From contig OY829327.1 of assembly GCA_963691655.1 (NCBI GenBank), positions 55,068,079-55,132,078 on the forward strand: a stretch of 64,000 nucleotides of DNA, given 5' to 3'. Shown here piece after piece: positions 1 to 13,000 of the stretch (its first letter is position 1; every line of letters starts with the position of its first letter). This DNA is from Toxonevra muliebris (lineage: Eukaryota > Arthropoda > Insecta > Diptera > Pallopteridae). The translations under genes were made by a program, and so were the position numbers. A model generated the notes under the pieces. It was not told the DNA's origin, made no database searches, and worked only from the letters and a program-made list of their open reading frames with translations.

Positions 1-442
1 GTATTTGTAAAATGGGTTGGTATACTAACATTTACGGGATATAAGCCCAATCCAGTCATATTGAAAGTTAACGAATCATCATTTAAAATATTACAGTTGA
101 AATCACCATTCAATAGAGCTATCAAAAGCAGACTTGCGCTTCAATCTACACGTCATACCTTCTCTCACAAAAATTGCTACACCCCCTCCATGTCCTTGTG
201 TATCTGCACGAAAAATCTTGTAACCGTGAATTAAGAAACGGTTTGAACCAAGTCTCGGAAACACAAATTATGTCCACAGTTGAGTTTTCAAATATATATC
301 TAAACTCGTCAATTTTTCGACCAAGACTTTGCGCGTTAATATGACAGGTTTTCAACCCAACCCGATGCTTACTTAAAATACGTATTAAGTTGTGAGTGTT
401 GTCTCTGGAACTCATACAAATATTATTCACAGCAGGTAACAA
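1..442 (-). mobile_element. Jockey-type LINE fragment, endonuclease domain (broken)
   Basis: On the - strand from 442 downward one frame reads LKTCHINAQSLGRKIDEF and VDIICVSETWFKP, the AP-endonuclease start of a non-LTR element. The reading then shifts frame and continues GYKIFRADTQGHGGGVAIFV (about 240-130). After a deletion it resumes with LLNGDFNCNIL (about 117-85), carrying the catalytic GDFN motif. At least one frameshift and an internal deletion make it inactive. It is cut by the window edge. Confidence 0.85.
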
Positions 443-1528
443 GTAAAAATTGATGTCTCAGAATTAGTTTTTTTAAATTTTGTTTACTTATTTTTTAGAG
501 TCATCCGACTTGCGGTGAGTTAAGCTATAAATACGAAGAATTGTGTTGATTATGAAATAAAAAAGGAAAACAAAAACAAATAAGAAGCCATACCCAAGCC
601 GGGAAGCTATTTTTGCATTCAAAAGCTTTACACCTTGTTTGTTTATAAAGCATTTTTCTGCCACATTCGAACAAGAATACATACACAAAATATGAACGGA
701 CAAAAAAGTTACAAAATTTCTTTGACAATGTTACCTAGCTAAGAATAAGTCTGTAAGTCTCATAAGAACCTGATTGACCAGAATCAATAGTAAACATAAT
801 GTTTGTTGAAAATATAAAATAAGTAATCTCTCAAAAAAATATTTACTGGCAACTCTACTCAAAAGTTCACTGGAATTCCTAGCAAATGTTTGAATTTGTA
901 TGAATTTTTGTCGCATTCATTTGGCAATGCCGTTGTTTTTTTGGGGTTCTTTGTATTGCATCTCGTCGTTACTATTGCTGTTGTTAAAACTAGCTTTCAG
1001 CTACCAGCATCCCATTTCTTTTTTAATTGTCATTAGTTGATTATTTGCTATGCATTGTGCTCTCAGCCACAAGCTTCTATTGTATGTATGTAGTATAGTG
1101 CAAATGCCCAAATGTAGGTTATCAGCACAGTAAGTATCTATTTATGTATGTAGCTACATACCACTGCACTTAGTCGAAACATTAATACTGTATATCTATA
1201 TGTAATACATACATATGTATGCAGTTTAGGTAATTCATGAGACACATGTGTGCCACAATCTAAGTATATGCATATATACGTAGTAGCAAGAAATAGGGAG
1301 CATTGATGGTTTGCAACTGAACAGATTTTCTTTTATTACAATTCCTTTATTTTGCAAATTGATATCGCAAATGGAATTCGTTTTGAAATTATTTGAAATT
1401 CTTTAAGTAGAAGTTGCATTTACTTATTTTCTTTTATTTATATATTTATCCCATACATAGCAAATCATTGATTCCATGTCAAAACATCTTGTAATTTCAA
1501 AGAAATTTTCTAAATTTTTTATTTACAG
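443..1528. other. timeout intron, no gene seen
   Basis: AT-rich intronic sequence with several ATGTATGTA-type stretches (about 1085-1275). No coding frame, TIR or tRNA-like motif could be supported. Confidence 0.6.
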
Positions 1529-1606
1529 TTGAGACGCCATCAAATGAAAATGAGTTAGATGAAAACGATGATGAAACCGATGATGAGGAAAATGAGGAAA
1601 TGCAAG
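1529..1606 (+). CDS. timeout: timeout exon a (acidic linker)
   Basis: A 78-nt exon between acceptor ATTTACAG and donor GTAAGA. It reads ..ETPSNENELDENDDETDD.. with nearly every residue Asp, Glu or Asn, as expected for the acidic stretch before the TIMELESS C-terminal region. It enters in phase 1 (two bases complete a codon) and leaves one base for the next exon, which matches. Confidence 0.85.
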
Positions 1607-4600
1607 GTAAGAGTCCGAACTAGTTAGTAATGATCTTACATTATTACATTTTAATATTTTTAATGTTTATGGCTTCTTCTTTCATAGATAATGGAATGGT
1701 AGAAAAAACTTTTAAATTTGACGACTTTGCAAAGAGGTAAATGAAATACACATAATATGTAATTAAAAACTTATAATCTGAAAACCTTTTGAGGGCGAAT
1801 TCTGGTTTTATTGGTTGAAAATATTTTATAACATTTTATTAGCAAAAACCTATATATAGAAAAATTAATGTTATTGAGCTGAACTGATTCAGCTGAAATT
1901 AACATTTGTATGATACTCCGAGCGAGGTTAGGTAGAAAGGGCTTGCACTTCCCTTTGAAAATAGTTGGCTGTAAAGGAGCCGAATGGCCCATTGTGATCC
2001 CTTATATAGTTACTTTAACTGCCAATACTCTAATTAGAGATCGCTGAACCATTCCGACCTTCTGAAGAATCTCAGGAGGTCCTCCAGTGATACGTTCACA
2101 ACGTCTGCCAGGTCAACGAAAAGTCTGCTTCTCATGTAACGGAAACCTCTAGCAGCAACAGATTTGGTTTCCTTGACATCCATACAGCTGCTGGTATGCG
2201 CAACCTTGATGCCATTATCTAAATGAGCTCCTTCTTTTCAAGTTTGCAAGTGGTTTTACAGACGTCTCTCAATCTTCCGTTGCAGTTGACTCGCTCCTTT
2301 GTTTTTTCATCTATATATATCGCTCTTTGTTAAGCTTATCGGGATAGGTGATTTCTGTTCGGCACTGTTGAGGCAGAGGGTTGCACCAGCTCTGGATAGT
2401 TTATCTGCTTCTTCATTTCCTTCAATACTACTATGTCCAGTAACCCACCAGATGTTGACCATATGAGCAATCCTTATGAAATTCAGGGTTTCGAATTCGC
2501 ATTATTTAAGGCCATGGTCGCTGCACGACTGCCCACGATTATTCCGTAGAATCCTTAAAGGACCAAGGCCGTAACCTAATTACACTTTTGGCTCCTGTGT
2601 TTCTGATAAACTCTTCGATTGGCGGGAAATGGAGTATGATGTCCAACCCAGCTTGTGGTGTTGTTATCCCTACGCAAGCCATTCGATGAAATTTAGCCAG
2701 ATCAGTGACATACCTGCTGTTGCCCATAGCATCCCACCACACCAACGAATTGTAGGTCACGATTGGTCTCACAATTACCGTATACATTCAGTAGATAATG
2801 TAAGGACGAATGCCCCAACGATTTCCAAAGGTTTCTTTGACCTCTGTGTTTGGCTTTCATCTCAGTTTACTATCTAGAACGACCCTTAGATATTTGGCCC
2901 CAGACAAAAGTTCCAGAGTTTGATTATTGAGTTTGTGGCTCTTAAAAAGTTCAAAAAAGTTTTTTCAAAATTTTCCAAATTGTTGAACAGTCAATAACAC
3001 TATAAACAATTTTTTTTACGGATGAAACCAAAATGAATCTCAAATAATTGCATAGTGATTTTCGCCGGAAATTCCACAGTTATTTGCACCCAAAAATAAT
3101 ATTAAAACATATATTTATGTATATCATTGACAGTGTTGTGTAGGTAAATGTGAACATAAATGAGTTTTCTGCTTATGGCAGTTGTGCCAGAAACAAAATA
3201 AGCGCTGCGATAATGAAGAAAATGTCAATTTTCCTAGCAACTGCATTTTTTTTTTTTTTATTGATACCACGTGGTGTTTTCTCCTAATAGCTATTTCATA
3301 TACATGATTTCTTTTTAAATTAAAATGATATTAAAGTATACACTTAATACTTTTTCTTTCGCTTAAATGCTGTTTTCGTACCTTCCTTTTTCTTAACTGC
3401 CAGTTCTCCTATTTGCTTGGAATGTCGGTCTAAATTAATTTACTACCCATTTAAGACGCGTTATTTTTTACTTTACTACACTTCTGTGTGAGTAAGGAAG
3501 AATTGGAAAAAGGGTTAATTTTAGCGCTTGTCGTCGTCTGACAATAAAAATGCGGCAAATAAAAGGAATTAAAAGGCTTTAGAGCAAAAAAAAAATAAAA
3601 ATAGAAGAATAAGCTGCTACATTTTTCCTACTCCATCTCCTTTCTGTGCCTCTTTATAAAGCAGGGAAAGTCGCCAGTTAAATAATTTATATGCTCGTTA
3701 TGGAGTCAAATTTGAAAAGAACGTATAAAAGAATTAAATTTGGCGGGAAAAAATTACTGCGTAACTCAAGCTGAATAGAAAACACAAAAAAAGTACACAA
3801 TTATATTGAAGAAAGGAAGAAAAGAAATAAAAAAGGGTTGCATTTTTTATGGCCGAAACACACTTTCGCTAATTACGTGGGCGTCAACTTTCGTGTAGCA
3901 ATAAAGCGAAATTTTAAAGTGGGTGTGGAAATCAAAAGTGAAAGTTTATATACCCAGGCATTTTTAAGCTATTTTCATTTTATACCATGCGAAAAAAACA
4001 TAGAAAACCAAAATGTAACAAAATAAAAAAATCTAAATTAAATTACTTACTCTAACGAAATTAAATTCCTTTGGACTTATTTACTTTTGTTATAGCCTTT
4101 ACTGTTGTTTTTGTTTTTGTTCCTCATTTTAATGAGCTTTGCATTCTGGCATTATATTTTTAGTACTAAATTCTACTCTACAATCTTAAACAGATGAGTT
4201 AATTACCAAAGAAAAATGGGTTTAATTTGATTTTATTGTAGCGACATTTCGTATTCGTAGAATCGTGGAAGAAGTAAAAAAAAGTTTTGAAAAAAAACTG
4301 TAATATATATTTAAACAATTGCTGTTTTTTTAAGTTTGATGAATAAGCTTGTTTTAGGCGAGCATATATATTGATCTTGAAAATTTTTTTCCTAAGTCAA
4401 AAGCAAAGAAATTTTGAAGCCCAAGTCCAGGAAATCGTTTTTAATTTTCTTTAGCTTGCCTATTATAAAGCCGATGCAGCCATATCTAGGATGAAAAAGT
4501 ATTGAGATGATGATGCTGAAAATAAGAGAAATTAGTAACGAAAATTTTAACTTTTAATTTTTAATTTAAAACGATCAATATATTTATCTAATGTGTGGAA

Positions 4601-6986
4601 GACTGAAGCCATTAACAGTCTGATTAATTAGATTTTTAAACTATGTCAATTTCTTGGGAGCACTCCTTTGATGAAAAGTTTAACCCACAGTTTATTCATG
4701 GTGTTCTGGTTGCAATACGGAAATTTAATCTTACAGAAAATTCTTAAGATTCCCACAGTAAATATAATGTACCATGTTAACCCTTTCCTGCCCGATGTTG
4801 CCTATGAATAAAATTCATTTTCAATTTGGTTTGACATAAAATAAAGGTTTAACAAATTTTGCTAGTAATGTTATATACAGTAGGTTTGACGCAAAATACT
4901 CCAGAACGATGTAAAAATCTTGTGTTCATTATAGAAGACCAATTCACTAAAACTGTTAGCGAAAAAGGTGACCATTTTGGATGTTGAAGCTTTTGATAAC
5001 TTATTTTTGCACTATCGTTGTGTCATTTACTAATATTAAACTTTAATAGAAAATCAGAACTAAATTTCTTTCTCCATAATATTATTGCTATTTCAACCAC
5101 ATTTCACTTAGTTTTTTAGTAATGTGAAAATAAATTTAAAGCTATCTATTATTGCGAAGATATTTGGTGCTAAATTTTGTTTTTATTTTGATAACTTATT
5201 TTTTCCACCTACTGTATACTCAATTCTGTTGAGTATTTTTCACGTTTGCTGGTTGCCGAACTACTATTCAAATTTTGAGCCATTTTCTACATTTTTTGTA
5301 TCAGAGGTCAAGTCAAAAACCTAAGTGCAAAATTTTTTATTAAAATCTTTTTCACTACTGTTTTGAAAGAATGCTTCACAGTATTACTAAGCGGACATTT
5401 TTTTTATCAAACATGTATATGAATGGCAAGAGAAATCCAAAAATTGAAGAAAAATGGTCAGTGGTTGTCTGCAGTTCAATAGTTATGGGTTTTTTGTTAA
5501 GATATGGAGCTAGTGCATAACTTAACTCTTAACTACTCAGGTGTAAAAAAATCACTTACAAAAAAAAAATTTTTTTTGTACTCCTTGGAAAACGTTGCTT
5601 TATTGCGTCTGCTACACAGTTGATCGGGTATAGGATAATTACATAAAAATCTGTGAATTCTTGACGGCTCAATTTGTAAAAGCTACTGTTTTCGAATTGT
5701 TTGCCTTGCCGCTCGTTTTCGTCGAATAATTTTCAATAATTAGGAAATTGTTGGTCCATGTATAAAATAGTTCTAGTTCTTTGAACTACAGAATGTAAGT
5801 CAATTATTATTAACTAAGTGAAATCTATGTACCTACTTCTTAAATGAATTGCCCTACAATGTATTCTTGTTAATAATAATAATCAATTGAATTGAAAATA
5901 AGTATATGAAATTATTTTAAGAAACGAAAACTTAACTTTAATTGAAGTATTCCTCCTTTGTCTGGACAGCCACTAAATAAGGTTCGCCTGCCTTAGAATC
6001 TGGCACGCTCCAGATAGTTCGGATTTTATAGCCGGTTTCCGGTTGATAGTTCTGTTCCTAGTATCCAGATCTGTTTTAGATGTCCAGATCTATAATAATC
6101 CAAACACTAAGAAGTAGTAATTGAAACTGCTAAAGGGTGGAACTACATATAAAGAAGACAGGAATCTTAATTTAGAAAAGGTGACTGAAGAGGAATTCTA
6201 CACTGGAATAAAAATTAATTTATTAAACATTACAAATGGCAGAAACTAAAACATGTAACGAATCTTCGCCTGGAGAATAATATATTATTTACAGTACCGC
6301 AACGTGCTAAGTCTTTACCATTTTAGAAAACTACGCGTGTCTCAAACTCTGCAAAACAAATGAATGGTAGACAACCAACATTCATATCTCCAGCATTTTT
6401 TCACGTTAAACAATTCTTATGGGTGTAGTTTTTTATTTTCAATACAATTCAGTTATGTATTTCATTATATACAGTAGTTTTTTTTACTCATTATAAAGGA
6501 CATTTTTGTTTGACCCTCTGAACGTTGCCACCTACGCGCACATTCACATTTCAAACGTTTTAATTAAGAATTCAGTTGAAAGGATATCCTTCATTACTTT
6601 CTTTCTTCTTCTTTTTTTTAACTTTTTCTTTTCCTTTCTCTTTTGCTTCTTATATCTTATTGTTTTCCCCTATTTCTTGTTTGTTGTTTTGTTTCGAAAT
6701 CTTACAAAAAGACCTAACCAAAGAGATAATAGCAAAAACTTCATCTTCATTCTTTTACTCCTTCTTTTTCTCTCCTACCACCTTCCAGTTATCCTCATCA
6801 TCTACATCACCTACTCGTAACATTGAGAATTGGAAGAGTACAAAAACTTTTGATTTCTATGAGGCGCCATCTGGTTGGCGATAAAATGTACGAGTATTTG
6901 TTGCATTTGTATCGTAATATGTATTGGTGTTGGTGTTGGCATTGTAATTGCGTTTGTAATTGTAACTGTACACTTGTGAGCGTATG

Positions 6987-7021
<35 letters not shown>

Positions 7022-10000
7022 AGATGCCCTCAAGGGAACTAATTAGAGATTAACGTCAAAAATGACTTGAGTTGAGTTTAATTTCAAAAACGGAAGTTGC
7101 TTTCAGCTGCCATTTTTTATTATTATTATTTCTTCCAATAATACGATGGCGGCAGCTACGACAAGTGCGCTGCTGCTATTGTTGTTGTTGTTATTATTTA
7201 AGTTGAGTTTAATGGCAATTGCTATTGTTGTATGCTTTTGCGTGGACGTGTATGTGGATGTGTGTGTGTGTGTAAGTTTGGGATCTCTTTTGCGTAATTG
7301 TTGATTGTTTGTTGTAGTGATTTTGTTGAATGTCGAATGCTTACCACAAAAGGATTTCAATGGTAAATATAAAATTAAAAGCATTCAACGAACATAATTG
7401 CGGCCAATTATGAGCAAAGGGGGAATTGTTGTAAACTTTTCATTTGGAAACAAGTACAGAAACAAATATAAAACAACAATAACAACCACAAAAACGGACT
7501 ATGAGCAAAAGTTGGTACTTGAAAACTTCCGAAAAAGTGCTTTAGGGCTAAAATATTAGGTTTCAACACAACGTAAAGTGCTGATTAGCCTTTGGGATAT
7601 AATATGAAATCAGAATTTGTGAAATTAGAATGTTTTGGAGTAATTTCAATTGATTGAATCGGCAAAATTGTATTTAAGAAGAAAATTTAACTTTTACAAA
7701 TATGTATGTAGTTTTATATCAATGATCTCAATAGGAAGAACTTTACAATTGCCAGGGTTCACAATTGACTCTGGTCATAGTAAATTTACTTTGATTTAGT
7801 ACAGATATTATTCAACCTCTTATTAATTCAATAAACTTGCATTAAAATAAATAGTGCAGTAAACCAATTGTAGGTTCTTAATTTGATAGAGAGGAATGGA
7901 AAAATTAAGATTTATTTTATAAGGATTCAATCCATTTGTGCACATATGCCTCTAAGTTGAAGGCCTTGGTTGGTATTGGCATTTTCTGCAAAAAACTTAA
8001 GGCAAATGCATATTTTAGCGGTCTGGCGAAGGTATAACGTAATATCCAAAAAAGATAAATGTATCTTTGCCGATAGACCGGCAGTGTATATATATTGAAT
8101 ATATTGGTGGGCTGAAATATATTGTTAGCTCAAAGTGGAACTTGTCAGACATGATACTCAATATAGGAGTCTTTGCAGGAGCTTTGGTGACTAAAAAGAA
8201 TATAAAACTTTTATTCATTTCCTCTGTGGAGGTCCGGCTCTCATTTACGTACTGAAGAAGTAGTTAGACAGTTACATATTTTTTCACAGACATAACAGTC
8301 TTGGATGAAACTAAAATTAGATACCTGTTCTAACTGGTTCAAATGATCTGAAGTAGAGAGATAGCGGCTAAGATCTTTTTACATGGAGCCACAATGGGTC
8401 TTTATGGCCTAAGTGGTAGTTGGTTGTATTACTATTTATCTAAAATATTTCATTTGCTTCTGCTGTTGCTTTGCTACTAATAATGAAATATTAAAAGCAA
8501 TAACAGAAGCAGTAGCACATTTTGGGTAGCCAATGATGATGTACTGTTGCTCTGACTGTCGATAAATCGACAGCACATCAAAAGCCAGTGCTTTGATTTC
8601 TAAAAATGTGTCTTCTGCTTTTGCTAAAGCTTCCACGAAAGAAAATTTATAATGGAGTGAATTAATAGATATTGAAATTAAATGTCACGCCGCACCGAGG
8701 GGTATTTCGAAGATGATACACATACATAAATAATTCATATCAAAATTCTCTTGTTTCGTTGTTTTTTATTTCATGCAACAAAAATTCGAAAAAAGTCGAT
8801 TAATTGATTTTCATGAACTTAAAAATTCGATTAATCGACTTTGAATTTCTGATCAATTCAAAAGTGGAAAATCGATTTTTCTTTCCAGTTGCACATATTG
8901 TAGTAAGGGAAACACTGTGCTATGTGGCAGCATATAGCATATCAACTGTGAAAGCAAATGCAAAGCAAAAGCATATGATTTTATGTTGCTATAGCTTTTA
9001 TCAGCGTAGTAATAGCATATTTTGCAAGTTTTTACTGTTCTGCTGGCAGCATTTTAAACCTTGATAAATACAATAGTTTTTCTTTAAACTAATTTTAATA
9101 GAAAAAGTTATGATATGAAAATCCTGTTAATTTAACCATTTCATTTTTATATTGATTTTACATTATCATAATTATTCCAAAAGTAAAAACGTTGAAATGG
9201 GCGCCTTTTTGTGAACCAACATTCTAAGAAAATTTTTCTCCGAATTTTATCCTAAACAAAACTAAACAAGAATTTAATTTAGGAAATCTAACAATAAAAT
9301 TCGCTCGTCGCCTGGTCGGAAGTAATGAAAATCTTATCTTGAACCTTAAAAAAAAGAAACATAATGCCTTAATTTCCTTATCCTCTTTCCCACTCAGCTA
9401 TATGTATTTGTTATAACGGGTGATGATAAAAAAATTAGCTCGTTGTTAAATAATATATCAAAAGTGTATTTTACTTTTATAAAGAAGGTTTATAATGAGA
9501 ATAATGGTGCAATATATGTGCCTAGTAATTAAAAAAATTAACGTGTGGTTGAGAAGTGAGAAGGGTCCATGGTCAGCCGCACGGCGGTACTTTGTTGAGA
9601 TACTTCCAAAAGATCGTTGGACAGTATTTGTATATTTTTCTAGGGCATGGTAGTTTTTGGCTGTCCAATTCTTTGATTTCACGATATTGGATCCAAATTG
9701 TTTCAATGCATTTGCTACAAAGTTCACTTTTAGAAATCTTATGTGTTTTAGCGCAGTGTGAGGATGCTTTTTTAGGCTCAGGGTTCCCAGAGACTTTCAA
9801 AGAAAAAGCTTCATTTCAAAGAAAATAAATCGTCATTTCCATTAAATTAATTAATTAATTTCTTTTGGTAGAGAGGCATAATAAAACATTTATATTTCAA
9901 TGATATTGAAAATAAACTATTTTTCTAATCTGCATGCATTACACAAGCCTGAATGGGTTTTGCGAATAAGATTATTCCTGTGTTCCCGAATGGATTTTGT

Positions 10001-13000
10001 ATACTGAACCCGAATCTGGGGTCTAAAACTTTCCATCACGTCACGTTTTCAAAGTTTGTATATTAACAAAGTTTGTAGCACGTTGATGAAAGTTTTCGAC
10101 CACAGATTCGAGTTCAGCATGAGAAATTCATTTTGAATCACTAGGAATCATCTTATACGCACCAGAAAAGTTGAAATTTGTCAATATAAAAAGACGTTGG
10201 TAAATTCTCGTACGACAATTTTGGATAACTTGCATTCTGTACATTTTCTTGCTAGCATTACTTATTGGTAAATGCATGTTGTAGAGTATTTTTGAAGGGG
10301 ATTAAAAATCATCTATCGTCTTTGTGGTTCTAATATCGTCAAAAGGACGATAAAATCGCCGTTCTGGCAACGCTGTTCAGTCCAGGAGAGGTAATTGGTG
10401 GTGATAACAAATCTGGCATGAGCAAAAAAAATCGTTGTATAAAGTTTTTTCCTATTCTACATAATAAAAATTTTTCGAATATAGGGCCCGGACCCGTCTA
10501 CAAAATGTCTTCATGATTGATAGATAATTAACCCGATAAATAATTTTCATGGTTTGTAATTCAATTTTCAGACGCATAGACACTTGTTAAAATTTTTCTG
10601 GATTTTACGACCCACCCCCTCTCGTCGGACCTGCCTATAACGTGTTCTGCGAACTTTTCTTGCAATAACTCCAATGTAACACGCGCTGTGTGGCACGTTG
10701 CGCCGTCTTATTGGAACAACCTGTTTTCCAGGTCCATTGCATCCAATTCAGGCCACAAAAATTCGCAGAAAGGCCAACTTCTTGTACACGACAAGGAATC
10801 AAGATGTTTGGGTTTTCAGCCACAATCAGCAACAGCAGCATTATTCTCACTTGACCACGCTTTTAGGCATCGTACAGGGATTCATCGATCGGCAACCGAA
10901 CTGCTTTACTCCAATTTCGCGATAATTCGTTCAATTGATTGCTCTGTTGAACGATCATTTCTGTCGTAAATATTTCCTAGTTCGCGAAAATTTTGGTGAA
11001 CGAAACACAAATGATGGTATAGCGCTCCATGATAAAATGATGGCTATGGCAGAGCACAAACGTTGAAGAATGACAGTGCAGTGTTGCCGCCTGAGACGTC
11101 TGAGCGATAAGCTCTCAAAGTTCTGTTACTTAAATTTTAATTTCACATTTGAATCACATTTGGACGCTGCATTTGTGTAGACTTAAACTTAAAATTTGTT
11201 GTTACATTTTCGGAACATCAAACGGCATTGTAATTTAAATGTGGATATTTGCTCAACGATGTATTCTGGTGATGTTTTCAAGCTTTTGCAAATGGAATTT
11301 TATCTAATTAAGGATTGCTTTTGGGAACAGGTGAAACTTTTCCTAGTTTTTTCTTTTTTCATAAAATTGTACAGAGCGCTCGCGAAGACATGTTTTTTCA
11401 ACGGCAAACTATGAATATTTTTTTTTGCAAAAATATTTGGAAAACCAATTTAGAATATCCATAGCAATAATGAAATCAACGCCTACTATTTCGAACTGTT
11501 TGGTTTGAAGATATTGAAATTCAAAACCAAGTTTCATTATTTGTCATCACCCGTTACAAATATTTCATTCATAATCGTTTGGCAGACATTACCATTTTCT
11601 TTTTATATATTGGTGTGGTTTCAAAGTTTTAAAATGGCTTTTTAAACGCACACACTTGAGCAAAGCGCTGCACGTTTTCAATTCCACACATTTTGCAGTT
11701 TGCTGCGTTAACCTTGCGTTAAAGCGGAAATCGTTTTCGTCCAGCGAAAATTGTATTTTTATAGCTTTTTCATGTTAATTTCGCTTCATTTTTGCTTTTT
11801 TTCTTGTTTATATTTTACAATGTGAAACATCAGAATTGATATTAATAAATTTTTGTGCGGTGCACGGTATGCGCTAAATGGTGGAAGCTGACATTGCTTG
11901 TTGGCGGTATTAAGTGGTCATTAAATGTGTCTACAGGACGAAATTAAAACAACAACAATCTGTTACATGTAATAATGGCAAAAATTAAACAAATTTATGT
12001 ACATAAAAAACTCATGTTAATTTTGCAGTAAGTACTTCAACTTAATTATTACTCAGAAAGCTGTTAAAATTGTTCTACCATTCTTGATACGGTGAATTTG
12101 AGTTCAACTTTCTACTTTTGATCAAACATGAAAACATTTAACCCGGCGTCAATAAAAATGGGTGTATTATAACCGAGCTGTTCACTGATTTTAGGTTAAT
12201 TTTGATTATCTTCTTTTTTTGTTTCAAAAAAATATATTTAAGGAGATGAGAAAATTTTTAAAATAAATTTTTTTTTTAAATATGTTTTATAAAACCTAAA
12301 AAGAAAACCTTAAAATAAAAATCTAGTTTTATTTTAAGGATTTATTGTTACTGGGATGTCACGCACCCATTTAACGGTGTAACGATGGTGTAACAAAAAG
12401 TATGTTCATTCAACAAAAATAACACTGTCCTGCATGGGTTTTGCGAATAAGATGCTTCCTAGTGTTTCCGAATGAATTTTTCATGCTGATCACGAATCTG
12501 GAATCCATCACGTCACGTTTTCGATAAAAAAAAAAGGAGTTGATACCCCTAAAAACAGCGTTTTTGGCCATTTTTGAAAAATTGTGGAGCTGAACCCTGA
12601 CGTGCTACAAACTTCGCCAATATTAGAAATTAAGGCCTAAATCATACTTTTTCAAATGAGCCAAATTGTTCGCATCCGGCCTTAGATCAGGGGTTGTGAA
12701 TATGTCTAGGGGTACAGGAAAAAAATGTGCACAGAACGGATTTTATGTTACTTACACCCACGGCCATACATAATGAGAAGTGCAGTGGTGCGAAATGTTT
12801 TAAAGGTCATTGGTTACACATCTGTAGTCAGATTCAAAAATTCAAAATGGCGGATCTAATATAATTGACGGATTTTATCTTATTTATACCTACGGCCAGA
12901 TATAATAAAAAGTGCAGTGGTCCGAAGTTTTTAAGGGTCGCTGATTACAAATCTGAAGTCAGGTTTTGAAAATTCGAAATGATGGGTCAAATGTGGCGGG

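Larger units (their letters stand above)
5531..9415. other. timeout intron with simple repeats
   Basis: Non-coding. It includes a pyrimidine-rich stretch (about 6595-6820) whose long open frames are compositional, a (GT)n repeat at about 6990-7017, a second short GT run near 7258-7273, and an imperfect inverted repeat (8455-8515) of GCTTCTGCTGTTGCTTT type. Confidence 0.55.

Noticed and set aside
6506..6884. Two overlapping ~100-residue frames rich in Phe/Leu/Ser
   Set aside because: They come from a pyrimidine-rich intron stretch; no start context, motif or codon bias.
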